Shown here one piece after another: positions 50,678 through 60,174 of a stretch of DNA of 64,000 bases. Position numbers and translations under genes: made by a program. The stretch comes from Nannocystis pusilla (GTDB lineage Bacteria; Myxococcota_A; Polyangia; Nannocystales; Nannocystaceae), in assembly GCF_020073745.1 (NCBI RefSeq), contig NZ_JAIRAU010000057.1:278001-342000 (forward strand), in the 5' to 3' direction. How positions within the stretch are numbered: the stretch's first letter is position 1; each line of letters begins with the position of its first letter. Under the pieces are notes generated by a model. It saw nothing but the letters and a program-made list of their open reading frames with translations. It did no database searches and had not been told where the DNA came from.

Positions 50678-52684
50678 ATGAGCCAGACGACGGAAGCAGA
50701 AGTGGTGAAGCCGGCGGCGCCGGTGGCGGTCGAGGTCCCGGTGGGCATCGAGCCGGACGCGAGCAAGCGCTCGGCGCAGGCGCAGGCGCTCGCCGTCGAG
50801 ACGTCGTTCAAGCGCTACGGCATCAACCGCTGGGGCAGCGCGTTCATCCGCGCCAGCAACGAGGGCCACCTGGTGTTCGCGGCGCCGAACTCGCCGGCGG
50901 TCGACCTGTTCGCGCTGTCGCAAGAGCTGGCGCGCCGCGGCATCCGCACGCCCTACGTGGTGCGCTTCCCGACGATGATCGAGAACCAGATGGGCACGCT
51001 GAAGGACGGCTTCGCCAAGGCGATCGCCGACAACAGCTACGAGGGCAAGCACATCGGCGTGTACCCGCTCAAGGTCAACCAGCGCCGCAGCGTGGTCGAT
51101 ACGGTCGTCAAGGCGCGTGAGAAGTTCCACTATGGCCTCGAGGCGGGCTCGAAGCCGGAGCTGCTGCTGGCGATGGCCCAGCCGCCGCTCAAGGGCTCGC
51201 TGCTGGTCTGCAACGGCTACAAGGACCGCGAGTTCATGCGCATGGCGTTCCACGCGGCCGAGCTCGGGCACCACGTGATCATCGTGCTCGAGTCGACGCG
51301 CGAGGTCCGGCGCTACCTCGACGTCGACCAGGAGCAGGACTGGACCGCCAAGCCGGAGGTCGGCATGCGAGCCAAGCTGTACAGCCGCGGCAGCGGCCGC
51401 TGGCAGAGCTCGGGCGGCGAGAGCAGCAAGTTCGGCCTGACGACCAACGAACTGCTGGCGGTGGTGCGCGAGCTGACCCAAGCCGGCGCGATCGAGCGCC
51501 TGTCGCTGCTGCACTTCCACATCGGCTCGCAGATCACCCAGATCAAGCGCATCAAGACGGCGGTCCGCGAGGGCGCCCGCATCTACGCCGAGCTGCAGCA
51601 GCTGGCGCCGCAGCTGCGCTACCTCGACCTCGGCGGCGGCATCGGCGTCGACTACGACGGCAGCCGCACGTCGTACCCGTCGTCGGCCAACTACTCGCTC
51701 GAGGAGTACGCGTCGCAGGTGGTGTTCGAGGTGATCGAGGCCTGCCGCGAGGTCGGAGCCCGCCAGCCGACGCTGCTCACCGAGTCGGGCCGCGTGGTCG
51801 TCGCCAACCACGCGGTCACGATCGCCGACCTCCGCGAGGTCCAGGGCGAACTCCTGCCGGTGCCCGAACCCAGCGAAGACGAACACCGCCTGGTCCACGA
51901 GCTGCGCAGCACGCTCGAGAGCCTCAACATCAAGAACGTCGAGGAGTACTTCCACGACGCGATCGACTACCGCGACGAGTGCCTGCAGCTGTTCTCCCGC
52001 GGCTACCTGAGCCTGCAGGACCGCGCCAGCGCCGAGGGCCTGTTCGGACGGATCCGCAACAAGGTCGAGAAGATCGTCGAACCCATGCCGCACCCGCCGG
52101 AGGAGATCGTCGACTTCCTCGGCAAGGCCCACCAGAAATACCTGGTCAACTTCTCGATCTTCCAGAGCATCCCCGACGCGTGGAGCATCGACCAGGTGTT
52201 CCCCGCGGCGCCGCTGTCCCGCCACGGCGAGAAGCCGACGATCAACGCGCAGATCGTCGACATCACCTGCGACAGCGACGGCTGCGTCGAGACGTTCGCC
52301 CACCCCGACGAGAACATGCCGTACCTGCCGCTCCACGAGCGCCGCGGCTCCGACGAGAAATACTACCTCGGGTTCTTCATGACCGGCGCGTACCAGGACA
52401 GCCTGGCCAACGTGCACAACCTGTTCGCCCGCTGCCACGAGGTCATCCTCCGCAACCCCGACGACGACATGGTCCTGCCAGGCAGCGAACGCGTCGAACT
52501 CGGCGAGAACTTGACGTTCGAGATCAAGATGGGCGCGACCTGCGAGGACGTGCTGTCCGCGATGGACTTCGACGTCGAGCGCATGATCCGCTGGCTCCGC
52601 GACCGCCACCTCGCGGTCGAGACGACGCTCGGCGAGTCGTGGCTGCTCGGGGTGCTGCAGAGCTATCCCTACCTGTCTCGCTGA
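50678..52684 (+). CDS. speA: Biosynthetic arginine decarboxylase
   Basis: 668 residues from ATG 50678. First step of the agmatine route to putrescine: L-arginine gives agmatine plus CO2. Alanine-racemase-like PLP barrel with Lys in YPLKVNQRR (near 131), FHIGSQI, LDLGGGIGVDYDG (PLP phosphate loop), and a C-terminal domain with VDITCDSDG and the Cys-containing active-site segment, GFFMTGAYQDSL and HNLFARCHE. A ~30-residue Ala/Val-rich N-terminal extension precedes FKRYGINRWG. Divergent from ettA. Confidence 0.95.
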   Translation: MSQTTEAEVVKPAAPVAVEVPVGIEPDASKRSAQAQALAVETSFKRYGINRWGSAFIRASNEGHLVFAAPNSPAVDLFALSQELARRGIRTPYVVRFPTMIENQMGTLKDGFAKAIADNSYEGKHIGVYPLKVNQRRSVVDTVVKAREKFHYGLEAGSKPELLLAMAQPPLKGSLLVCNGYKDREFMRMAFHAAELGHHVIIVLESTREVRRYLDVDQEQDWTAKPEVGMRAKLYSRGSGRWQSSGGESSKFGLTTNELLAVVRELTQAGAIERLSLLHFHIGSQITQIKRIKTAVREGARIYAELQQLAPQLRYLDLGGGIGVDYDGSRTSYPSSANYSLEEYASQVVFEVIEACREVGARQPTLLTESGRVVVANHAVTIADLREVQGELLPVPEPSEDEHRLVHELRSTLESLNIKNVEEYFHDAIDYRDECLQLFSRGYLSLQDRASAEGLFGRIRNKVEKIVEPMPHPPEEIVDFLGKAHQKYLVNFSIFQSIPDAWSIDQVFPAAPLSRHGEKPTINAQIVDITCDSDGCVETFAHPDENMPYLPLHERRGSDEKYYLGFFMTGAYQDSLANVHNLFARCHEVILRNPDDDMVLPGSERVELGENLTFEIKMGATCEDVLSAMDFDVERMIRWLRDRHLAVETTLGESWLLGVLQSYPYLSR

Positions 52685-52699
52685 TCGGACGGCTTGAAG

Positions 52700-52805
52700 C
52701 GGCGATCGTCGTGGGTTCTTCGGGAGCGCGGCGATCGTCGTGGCTTCTTCGGGACGCGTTGATCGTCGTGGCTTCGCGGGGCGGGGCCGCGGCGATCGTC
52801 GTGGG
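52700..52805. repeat. ~30-bp tandem repeat, 4 imperfect copies
   Basis: Units beginning gcggcgatcgtcgtgg at about 52698, 52728, 52757 and 52787. The same words occur in reverse next to copy 1 of the dispersed element (cgacgatcgccgcgg near 38957). Confidence 0.65.
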
Positions 52806-52999
52806 GCGGACGGGAGGCGGCGCAGCGGGTCCCGTCGCGACGCCGGACCTGCCATGCCACGTGCTCGCCGCCGATGCTTTGCTTGAGCGTGTCCGTCGAT
52901 TGGCCCGGCGTCTGCGCGCGAGGCATGGGGCCCCCGGCTGCGTCCCACTGCGCCGCCTCCCGTCCGCCCGTGGAGAGCGTCGTGGCCCCGCTTGTCGCC
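52780..52999. repeat. Dispersed ~215-bp element with 22-bp inverted arms, copy 2
   Basis: Reverse-oriented relative to 38668-38880. Inverted arms at 52804-52825 and 52948-52969 are identical to those of copy 1. The interior differs by small insertions (e.g. cttgagcgtgtc). Confidence 0.75.
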
Positions 53000-53010
53000 G
53001 GGTGAAAAGG

Positions 53011-53038
53011 CTCGAGCTCGAGCTCGAGCTCGAGCTCG
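53011..53038. repeat. Hexanucleotide (ctcgag/agctcg) simple repeat
   Basis: About 4.5 copies of ctcgag-type hexamer, self-complementary, in non-coding DNA. Confidence 0.85.
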
Positions 53039-53243
53039 TTGCGTGTGCGAGGTCGGCTCGGGCTCGCGTCTCTGGGTCGGAATGTCGGCTCCCAGCAGCG
53101 ATCGCCCTTCGAGGTCGAAGTTCTCACCACCTTTCCCCCCTGCGTGACCGGGCGAGCGGGGATCACGGACAGTCGGGTGTCGCGGCGTCGAGCCCGGCGC
53201 GCCGTCGCAGGAGAATGGCACGCCGTAAATGAAGCGAGATGGC

Positions 53244-53277
53244 CCTGTTGGACGGCCAGCCCTGGCCGTCCAACAGG
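53244..53277. repeat. Perfect 16-bp inverted repeat
   Basis: cctgttggacggccag and its reverse complement separated by two bases, giving a long perfect hairpin. No T run follows, so it is not a classic intrinsic terminator. It lies ~130 bp before the integrase remnant and could mark a recombination or IS-related site. Confidence 0.6.
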
Positions 53278-53403
53278 CGCTCATGACCATGTCCAGCGGA
53301 TGTCGAGCAGCGGAGCTCACGACGACGGGTCGGCCTCTCACGGCTGCAGCCGTGCCGGGGTCCGGGGAGGGGTCGGCCGCGAATACGAATTCGTCGCCAG
53401 ATC

Positions 53404-53895
53404 TACGCTGCAAGGACGATACGGTACTTTTTCCGTTTCGCTTCCATGCTGTTTCCAAACCGCGCCGAGGGCGCCGGAGGGACGGGATGGCCTGTCATGT
53501 TCGCGATCTCGGCCACCGCCTCGCCGGCGAGCTTCCGCTTGTCCGGGTGCAGGTAGTAGCTCATCGTCGTCTTGAGCGACTCGTGCCTTGCCAGGGCCTG
53601 GAGGGCCACCGGCTTGACGCCCCCTCTCCGCCAGGTGGGTGAGGCGGCTGTGACGGATCCGGTGGGGGCCGTGCTGCCGCAGTCCGGCATCCCGCTGCAT
53701 CCTGAGGACCCGCTTCCCGAGCGCGCGATCGCTCGGGAACTCAACCGCGCCTCGTCCGAGGACGAACGCGTGGTCGCTCTCCTCCTTCAGCTCCTTGAGC
53801 GCAGCTGCCAGCCGAGGAGTGAGCGGAATCGTCCCTTCCTCGCCCTTGGGTGACGACTGCAGAACGCCTTGGCAGACGTTGCGGACGATCTCCAT
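53404..53895 (-). pseudogene. Tyrosine recombinase (phage-type integrase), truncated and frameshifted
   Basis: Leftward. QSSPKGEEGTIPLTPRLAAAL, then HRIRHSRLTHLAERG (box II H-x-x-R) in one frame. A single extra base in a run of five C at 53620-53624 shifts to the frame giving GVKPVALQALARHESLKTTM-SYYLHP with the catalytic Tyr. Removing that base restores a continuous integrase C-terminal half. The N-terminal half with the first catalytic Arg is missing upstream. It marks this as a remnant of an integrated element; the frameshift itself could be a homopolymer error. Confidence 0.75.
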
Positions 53896-54431
53896 CGTCC
53901 CCGCGGCGAGTCCTGTGTTTGCGCCGGCTCGCGGCCGCGTCGGCTGGTTCCAGGGCGCTGCGTTGCTCGCATCGCTGCCCGCGGCGGTACATCGCGCTCC
54001 CGTCGCCGAGCCCGGTGTGTTGAGCGACGAGCAGCGCCGGAGAGGCGCCGAAGACAAAGGTGCTCGCCACGCTGCTCTCCGGCTCGCTCGATTCCCGGAG
54101 CGGACTGAGCGCTCGAGGACTCGCTACCCACGCCGGCAAATCTTTGCCTCCCGCCGCGCTCGCGCCATCTTTATACCGCAAGTGCCATGACGACGAGCAC
54201 GAGGACCGCGGCAGGGGCCGTCCAGCTGCGTTCGATCGGGCAGAGGCAGAGCTTGTCGGCGAGCGCGTGTAGCGATCGGCCGCAACCAGACCGCGCACGC
54301 CTCCAGGGTTCGCTGCGCCGGCACCGGACCGCCGCGCCGACCAGCAGGCCCAACCCCGCCCCGACGACGCAGCAGTCGACGATGCCGTGGGCGCATTGCG
54401 GTGCGGTGCGATCGGCCCAGCCTCACCGGCG
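53896..54431. other. Degraded stretch between integrase remnant and NfeD gene
   Basis: No supportable gene. Several overlapping Arg/Ser-rich open frames are present on both strands. A short hydrophobic frame (54171-54353, leftward, ending WTAPAAVLVLVVMALAV) has no good start codon. Probably eroded DNA plus the promoter of the next gene. Confidence 0.45.
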
Positions 54432-55763
54432 ATGGGCTGTTTCCTCCACCGCCTCGTCGGCGGGGTCGTCCTGGCGGCGGGCCTGCTGCTGACGGGCGAA
54501 GCGCGAGGTGAGGATATCCGGCTGCTCGAGATCGATGGCGGAATCAACCCGCTGACCGCCCGCTATCTCGAGCGAGCGCTGACCTCCGCGCCGACCGACG
54601 GCGTCGCGCTGGTCGTGGTCCGACTCGACACGCCCGGGGGCCTCGACCCATCGATGCGCCAGATGACCAGGGCCATCCTGGCTTCGCCGGTCCCGGTGGC
54701 GGTGTACGTGGCACCCGCGGGCGCGCGGGCGGCCTCGGCGGGAATGTTCATCGCCCTCGCGGCGCACGTGGCGGCGATGGCCCCGGGCACCAACATCGGC
54801 GCGGCGCACCCGGTGAGCCTCGGCGGCGTGGGCGGGACGGACGACGCGACGATCGACAAGGCGGTCCATGACGCGGCCGCGCTGGCGCGTGCCTTGGCGC
54901 AAACGCGAGGCCGCAACGTCGCCTGGGCAGAGTCCGCGGTCCGCGAGAGCGCATCTGTCACCGCCGCGGAGGCGCTCGAGCGCGGTGTGATCGACGTCGT
55001 CGCGGCCGATCTGGACGCCCTGCTGGGCGCGCTCGACGGGCGCGTGGTCGAGACGGCGCGCGGCCCGGTGGCCCTCCGCACCGTCGGCGCCGAGGTGACG
55101 GCGACGCCGATGCACCCAACCGAGCGGATCCTGCACGTCCTCACCGACCCGAACATCGCCTACCTGCTCTTCATCCTCGGGATGGTCGGGCTGGTCGCCG
55201 AGCTCTACAACCCCGGGATGGTCGTCCCCGGTCTCGTCGGCGGGCTGTCGTTGGTCCTGGCGCTCCTGGCGTTCGGCAACCTCCCGCTGTCCTGGGGCGG
55301 GCTCGTCCTCGTGCTCGCCGGCCTGGGGCTGATGATCGGCGAGCTCCACGTGGAGGGCTTCGGTGCGCTGGGCGTGGCGGGGATGGCGGCGTTCTTGCTG
55401 GGCTCGCTGATCCTCTACCGGCCGCCGGGAGCGGTCTCGTCGATGCAGGTGAGCCCGTGGCTGCTGGCAGTGATGGCGGCGGCGATCGGGACTCTCCTGT
55501 TCGTGGTGCTGCGGGCGGTGCTGCAGTCCCGCCGGGCGCGGGTGAGAACCGGTGTCCACGCGCTGCGCGGCCGCACCGGGACGGCGACCTCGGAGCTGGC
55601 GCAGGCGGGCACGGTGGAGATCGATCGCGAGTCGTGGAGCGCCCGCGCGGTCGGTTCGCCGATCCGCCGCGGCGAACCGGTAGTGGTCGTCAACGTGAAG
55701 GGCGTGGTCCTCGAGGTGGACCGGCAGGCGCCGTCGGACCGGGAGAGCTCCGATGCCGAGTAA
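54432..55763 (+). CDS. NfeD-family membrane serine protease (long form)
   Basis: 443 residues from ATG 54432. Signal peptide/TM, then a ClpP/SppA-type protease domain: DTPGGLDPSMRQMTRAI, ARAASAGMFIAL (nucleophile Ser near 102), GAAHPV, and IDKAVHDAAALARALAQTRGRN (catalytic Lys candidate). Four membrane segments follow (YLLFILGMVGLVAELYNPGMVVPG ...) and a C-terminal OB-fold (NfeD domain: ALRGRTGTATSELAQAG...GEPVVVVNVKGVVLEV). Long NfeD proteins cleave and regulate partner slipin; the slipin gene overlaps this one by 11 bases. Confidence 0.92.
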   Translation: MGCFLHRLVGGVVLAAGLLLTGEARGEDIRLLEIDGGINPLTARYLERALTSAPTDGVALVVVRLDTPGGLDPSMRQMTRAILASPVPVAVYVAPAGARAASAGMFIALAAHVAAMAPGTNIGAAHPVSLGGVGGTDDATIDKAVHDAAALARALAQTRGRNVAWAESAVRESASVTAAEALERGVIDVVAADLDALLGALDGRVVETARGPVALRTVGAEVTATPMHPTERILHVLTDPNIAYLLFILGMVGLVAELYNPGMVVPGLVGGLSLVLALLAFGNLPLSWGGLVLVLAGLGLMIGELHVEGFGALGVAGMAAFLLGSLILYRPPGAVSSMQVSPWLLAVMAAAIGTLLFVVLRAVLQSRRARVRTGVHALRGRTGTATSELAQAGTVEIDRESWSARAVGSPIRRGEPVVVVNVKGVVLEVDRQAPSDRESSDAE

Positions 55764-56658
55764 TTTGCTGAACCTGATCCTGGTCGGCCTGGTGGTGCTG
55801 GTCGTGCTGCTCGTCCTCGGGATGGCGATTCGCGTCGTCCCCGAGTACCAGCGGCTGGTGGTGTTCCGGCTCGGCCGGGCGCTCGGCGCGAGGGGTCCTG
55901 GCCTGGTGCTGCTGATCCCCTTGGTCGACCGCGGCGTGCGCGTCGACTTGCGCGAGACCTTCTTCGACGTCCCGCCGCAGACGACCATCACCAAGGACAA
56001 TGCGCACCTTTCGATCGACTTCCTGGTGTACAGCAAGATCGTCGACGTCATGCCGAGCGTGCTCAACGTGGCCGACGACGAGGGTGCGTCGCGCGGGATA
56101 GCGATCACCACGCTGCGCGCCGTGGTCGGCAACATGATGCTCGACGACGTGCTGGCCAAGCGCGAGGAGATCAACGCCGCCCTGCGCGACAAGCTCGACG
56201 AGGTGACCAATCGATGGGGGATCAAGGTGACGGCGGTGGAGATCCGCGAGATCACGCCGCCGCAGGAGATCCTGGCGGCGATGACCCGCCAGATGTCCGC
56301 CGAGCGCTCGCGGCGGGCGATGGTCACGGAGGCCGACGGCCGGCGCGACGCCGAGGTGCGGGTCGCCGACGGGCAACGGCAGGCGGCGGTGCTGCTCGCC
56401 GAGGGCGACCGGCAGGCGACGATCCTCCGCGCCGAGGGGTTCGCGCTGGCGCTCGAAAAAATCTTCGCGGTGGCGCGGACGATCGATCGCAAGACGATGA
56501 GCCTGCAATACCTCGAGGCGCTCAAGTCGCTCGGGGCCCAGCCGGCGACCAAGCTCGTGATCCCGGTCGAGCTCACGCACCTGCTGCGGCCGTTCTTCGA
56601 GCACGGTCGCGACGGCGCCGAGGAAGCAGCGACCGAGGAGGCCGCGCCGAGGGGTTGA
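55753..56658 (+). CDS. Slipin / stomatin-like membrane protein
   Basis: 301 residues. One N-terminal membrane segment (LILVGLVVLVVLLVLGMAI), then an SPFH/prohibitin domain: RVVPEYQRLVVFRLGR, GPGLVLLIPLVDRGVRVDLRE, VPPQTTITKDNAHLSIDFLVYSKI. It ends in a coiled Ala/Glu/Arg-rich stretch (ADGRRDAEVRVADGQRQAAVLLAEG) and a C-terminal LEALKSLG segment. Oligomerises in membrane microdomains. Partner of the NfeD protease (operon, overlap). Confidence 0.93.
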   Translation: MPSNLLNLILVGLVVLVVLLVLGMAIRVVPEYQRLVVFRLGRALGARGPGLVLLIPLVDRGVRVDLRETFFDVPPQTTITKDNAHLSIDFLVYSKIVDVMPSVLNVADDEGASRGIAITTLRAVVGNMMLDDVLAKREEINAALRDKLDEVTNRWGIKVTAVEIREITPPQEILAAMTRQMSAERSRRAMVTEADGRRDAEVRVADGQRQAAVLLAEGDRQATILRAEGFALALEKIFAVARTIDRKTMSLQYLEALKSLGAQPATKLVIPVELTHLLRPFFEHGRDGAEEAATEEAAPRG

Positions 56659-56832
56659 ACAGCACGAGGGCGATGATGCCGCTCAGATAACAGCTCCGGT
56701 TCCGACGTCTTGCCGCGCTTCATGCGCCGACGCTACGAGGATGGGCCCATCACCCACCTCATCATGTATGCGGGACTTCATCGAGCCCGATTGTCGAGCA
56801 CGAGCAAATGAACCTGTGGCCCACCAGCCGGG

Positions 56833-58161
56833 TTACAGCGGCAGGATCAGGTGGGCCATCGTGAAATAGATAATCAGGCCAGTAGCGTCCACCAGGGTGG
56901 TGACCAAGGGCGCGGAGATCACGGCCGGGTCAATGCCCAGGCGGCGGGCGAGCAGCGGCATAACCGCTCCCACCACCGACGCCCACACGCAGATCGCTAC
57001 CAGCGAGCCGGCCAAGGTTGCGGCCACCCGCCACTCGACCAGCAGCGCGCCGATTGCCAGCGCCAGCACCGCCAGGACCAGGCCCAGCCCCAGCCCGACC
57101 CGGGACTCCCGCCAGACGACCCGGAACACGTCGCGTCCGCGGACCTCGCCGACCGCCAGCGCCCTCACCACCGCCGTCGCCGACTGAGCGCCGGCGTTGC
57201 CGCCGGTGCCGATCAGCAGCGGCACGAACAGCGCCAGTGCGGTCACCCGCGCCAGGGTGTCCTCGAAGTACTGCAGCACGTTGACCGTCAGGGTCGCCGC
57301 GACCAGCAACAGCAGGAGCCAAGTCGCCCGGCTGCGGGCGACCTGGAGGACGCTGGCGGTCAGGTAGTGACCCCTCAATGGCGACGCTCCTGCCTGCCGG
57401 GCGACATCCTCGGTGTCGGCCGCCTCGATCAGCTCGACCGCGTCGTCGATCGTGAGCAGCCCCACCACCCGCTCCTCGCTGTCGACCACGATCAACGCCA
57501 GCAGGTTGGCCTCCTGCATCAGGCGGGCCGCCGACTCCGCGTCGTCGGTCGCCTGCGCCCGCGGTGCCTCCTCGGAGATCATATCGACCACCGTGTCCGC
57601 CGCCGACAGCACCAGCTCGCGCAGAGTGGTCACCCCAACCAAGCGGCGGTGGTCGTCCACGAGCGGCAGCACGTAGATCGTCTCGGCGTCCCTGCCCTCG
57701 GCGCGCACGACGTCCAGCGCCGCCGCCGCGGTTAGGCCACGCCGCAGCACGACCATCTCCGGCGTCATGTACCGGCCGACAGACCCTTCGGGGTAGCCCA
57801 GCAGGGCTGCGGTCATCTGCCGCTCGGCCGGGCTCAGCCCGGCGAGGACTCGGTGGGCTATCTTCGCGGGTGCCTCTTGAACCACCCGCGCCCGGTCGTC
57901 GGGCTCCAGCGATTCCACCAGATCGTAGAACGCCTCGTCGCGCAGGCCCTCCAGGATCGTCTGCTGGGAGTGGGGGTCCAACTCCTCAAAGACCTCCAGC
58001 GCCTGGTCTTTGTCCAGCAACCGGAAGGCCACGGCCGTGGGCACGGGGTCCAGCCGCTGCAGCTCGGCTGCGACCTCATGAGGCGCGTGCCGGTTCAGCC
58101 ACTCCTGGGCCTTCGCCAGGTCGTTCGCGTCCAGCGCGTCCTGCACTACGTCAACGTCCAC
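56833..58161 (-). CDS. mgtE: MgtE-family magnesium transporter
   Basis: 442 residues starting at GTG 58161, chosen for the SD GGGAGGTGAGC just before it; ATG 58200 lacks an SD. MgtE N domain (DALDANDLAKAQEWLNRHAPHEVAAELQRL..., helical superhelix), a CBS pair (VGRYMTPEMVVLRRG..., LLTIDDAVELIEAADTEDV) that senses Mg2+, and five membrane helices (TWLLLLLVAATLTVNVLQYF ... GLIIYFTMAHLIL) with the pore segment GTGGNAGAQS. Transports Mg2+ (or Co2+) and closes at high internal Mg2+. Length is normal. Confidence 0.93.
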   Translation of the reverse strand: MDVDVVQDALDANDLAKAQEWLNRHAPHEVAAELQRLDPVPTAVAFRLLDKDQALEVFEELDPHSQQTILEGLRDEAFYDLVESLEPDDRARVVQEAPAKIAHRVLAGLSPAERQMTAALLGYPEGSVGRYMTPEMVVLRRGLTAAAALDVVRAEGRDAETIYVLPLVDDHRRLVGVTTLRELVLSAADTVVDMISEEAPRAQATDDAESAARLMQEANLLALIVVDSEERVVGLLTIDDAVELIEAADTEDVARQAGASPLRGHYLTASVLQVARSRATWLLLLLVAATLTVNVLQYFEDTLARVTALALFVPLLIGTGGNAGAQSATAVVRALAVGEVRGRDVFRVVWRESRVGLGLGLVLAVLALAIGALLVEWRVAATLAGSLVAICVWASVVGAVMPLLARRLGIDPAVISAPLVTTLVDATGLIIYFTMAHLILPL

Positions 58162-58245
58162 GCTCACCTCCCTTGCTTGGAAGTGGCGCTTGGGGCTCAT
58201 CACGCAGTCGAGGCGTCGCGAAGAAAGAAAATGCCGACGCGCGGT

Positions 58246-58425
58246 CTACCTACGGGCAGGCTTGACCGCACCAGCCATGCCGGTGACTGGAGCTCCCAGC
58301 GACTTGTCCTTGATCGCCGATCGCCTAGTTTCGCCGTTCAATGGCGTCCTCGACCGTTTCATCGTCTCCGCGTCGGGCGGCGATGGCCCGTCCTTGGAAG
58401 TTTGGTTCCGTCGATTCGTATTCAT
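58246..58425 (-). CDS. Small hydrophilic protein, paralogue 1
   Basis: 59 residues, MNTNRRNQTSKDGPSPPDAE ... IKDKSLGAPVTGMAGAVKPARR, read leftward. It shares its start (MNTxRxNQTSKD) and its end (AIKDKSLGAPVTGM...PARR) with the rightward 58729-58944 protein. The middle is in a shifted frame relative to it. Too short to stand alone by statistics, but the conserved ends in an inverted copy support it. May be a frame-altered, decaying copy. Confidence 0.5.
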   Translation of the reverse strand: MNTNRRNQTSKDGPSPPDAETMKRSRTPLNGETRRSAIKDKSLGAPVTGMAGAVKPARR

Positions 58426-58728
58426 GCTGATTGAGATCCTGACGAACGAACACTCGACCGCGCTTCACGATGACACAGCGGGACGGATATGGCATGCGGC
58501 CTCAGCCTTGGACACGGCCGAAACCATGGAGCGTGATCATCCGCGCGGCTCGTGGCGCTCGCGCAGCGCGCCGGGCGAGCCGAGCGCCGGGCTCGGCCTT
58601 CGCCGAGTACGCCAGCGTCGGGTGCCAGATCGCTGTGCGCCTGATTGCCCGAGGCTGCATGCCAGCCCGTCCCTGCGTGTTATGGTAAAAACGCGGTTGA
58701 TTGATCGTCCGCCAGGAGTTCGACTGTC
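58426..58728. other. Spacer between inverted copies of the small gene
   Basis: About 300 bases, no convincing gene; a 72-codon open frame at 58470-58688 has no SD or coding pattern. Ends with CAGGAG, the SD of the next small gene. Confidence 0.4.
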
Positions 58729-58944
58729 ATGAATACGGAGCGGCCGAATCAAACGTCCAAAGACAAGATGCCGCCGTCGCCGCCGCATGCGGGCGACGAC
58801 GCTGCAGCGACCGACGGCCAGCAGCAGCACGACGAGCGAGAGGCCGAGGACGCCGTCGAGCGGCGAAGTCAGGCGATCAAAGACAAATCGTTGGGAGCCC
58901 CCGTCACCGGCATGCCCGGTTCGACCGAACCTGCGCGCAGATAG
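58729..58944 (+). CDS. Small hydrophilic protein, paralogue 2
   Basis: 71 residues, MNTERPNQTSKDKMPPSPPH ... REAEDAVERRSQAIKDKSLG then APVTGMPGSTEPARR. SD CAGGAG nine bases upstream. Rich in Gln, Asp, Glu and Lys, so probably disordered. Function unknown; see the inverted paralogue at 58246-58425. Confidence 0.6.
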   Translation: MNTERPNQTSKDKMPPSPPHAGDDAAATDGQQQHDEREAEDAVERRSQAIKDKSLGAPVTGMPGSTEPARR

Positions 58945-59084
58945 ATCGCGCATCGGCCCGCTTCCTTTAGACCTCGGCGGCCCGTCGCCTGGCGGCGCAG
59001 CCCACGGGCCACACGTCCGAAGGCGGGCTCATCCGCTGAGCTGCGCCGAATCGTCCGAGACCGCTGGCGGAACCTACGGGCGGG

Positions 59085-60020
59085 GTGCCATCGTTCAATG
59101 ATGCCAAACATGCAGAAATGGATCGTCGGATCGTCGGACTTGAGCTTGACGAGCGTAGCGACGGGGCAGCCCGCCTCGGGGCGTGGCTGCACGGGCAGAC
59201 GCAGGGAACCGCGGTGCTGTTCGGAGTTCACGTGGCCCATCACGAGGCGTTCGCTGAGCTCGGTCAAGGCGCCAGTCCGACGCGCATCCTCGAGCTGTTC
59301 GCGGCGGAGCGAGCGGTCGAGCGAGTGGGGGCGCGCGCGGCCTTCGCCGGGATCGAAGTAGTCGAGGAGTCGAGGCGGCGTACGGGCTCATCGTCGGCCG
59401 TCGAGCGCCCGGTGCAGGCACGGAGCTGATCCGACTCGGAAGCGTCGCCCGGCGGCTGTTGCAGCGGCTTACAGCGCCGACCTTCATCGTACCCCCAGAC
59501 GTCGAGGCCGAGCAGCTGGGTGATGGGCCCATCCTCGTAGCGCTCACGCCGACAGTGGCAAGCGTCGGTGCCGTGGCGGTAGCGCAGTCGCTGGCGACCG
59601 TGATGGGGCGGGCACTAGTGTTCGTCCACGTGGCGCAAGTACTCGATGAGTCTGCAGCATCGGATCGACCGGTGACGGCGCGCGCGGATCGAGCTGCAGA
59701 GGTGTCCACCGCCGAGGCGCTCACACGGGCATGGCTTGCAGATCGTTGTCCCATCGGGCGTATCGCTATCCGCATCCGCGGCGGCGAATCGCGTGCGGCG
59801 GAGCCTGCCCTAATGAGACGAGCAAGCGAATTTGCCGCGCTCGCCTGCACGGGATCTGCTGGTCACGCCCCGCTCGCTGGCGCTGGCCCCGCTTGACGGA
59901 GACACGCCACTGCTGTGCAAGCCGACGTGATCTCGCGTCCTCGGGGATGCCGTCCAGCGGCTTCTCAACCGTCTCCCGTTCGACGTGCTCGTGGTCCCTG
60001 TCGACGCCGCGTGCGCCGCA
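59085..60020 (+). pseudogene. Tandem universal stress protein (UspA) gene, frameshifted
   Basis: Segments of a two-domain universal stress protein fall in successive frames. MDRRIVGLELDERSDGAARL (start of a Usp-like strand/helix) runs to about 59360. Then AAYGLIVGRRAPGAGTELIRLGSVARRLLQRL with the ATP-binding G-x-x-x-x-x-x-x-GS-like pattern continues in another frame through TAPTFIVPPDVE, where the second domain begins. After another shift near 59840, DAVQRLLNRLPFDVLVVPVDAA (typical Usp C-terminus) follows. At least two indels separate them. A once functional Usp gene now broken, or sequencing errors. Confidence 0.7.
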
Positions 60021-60174
60021 GTTCGGACCTCCGCGCTCACTCTTGGCCAGCGGTCGTCGGTTTGCAGCACTCTCTGACAAGGATGAGTTCGAAGCGCTGG
60101 CCGAACACTAGGAACGACGGTGGATCTGCGGCTCGTACCAGGACGACCGCGTCCTCGGGGCCGCACACCGTGAT

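Larger units (their letters stand above)
52685..53403. other. Repeat-rich gene-free region at the edge of the island
   Basis: No gene. Contains four imperfect ~30-bp tandem copies of ggcgatcgtcgtggsttctt (52700-52805), the second copy of the dispersed element (52780-52999), a (GAGCTC)n tract (53011-53038), and a perfect 16-bp hairpin (53244-53277). Confidence 0.7.

Noticed and set aside
54171..54353. Leftward hydrophobic open frame (ends VLVLVVMALAV)
   Set aside because: Begins at TTG after a stop, no SD, no family. Kept only as part of the eroded stretch.
58470..58688. 72-codon open frame between the inverted small genes
   Set aside because: No SD, Arg/Ala-rich, no similarity to its neighbours.
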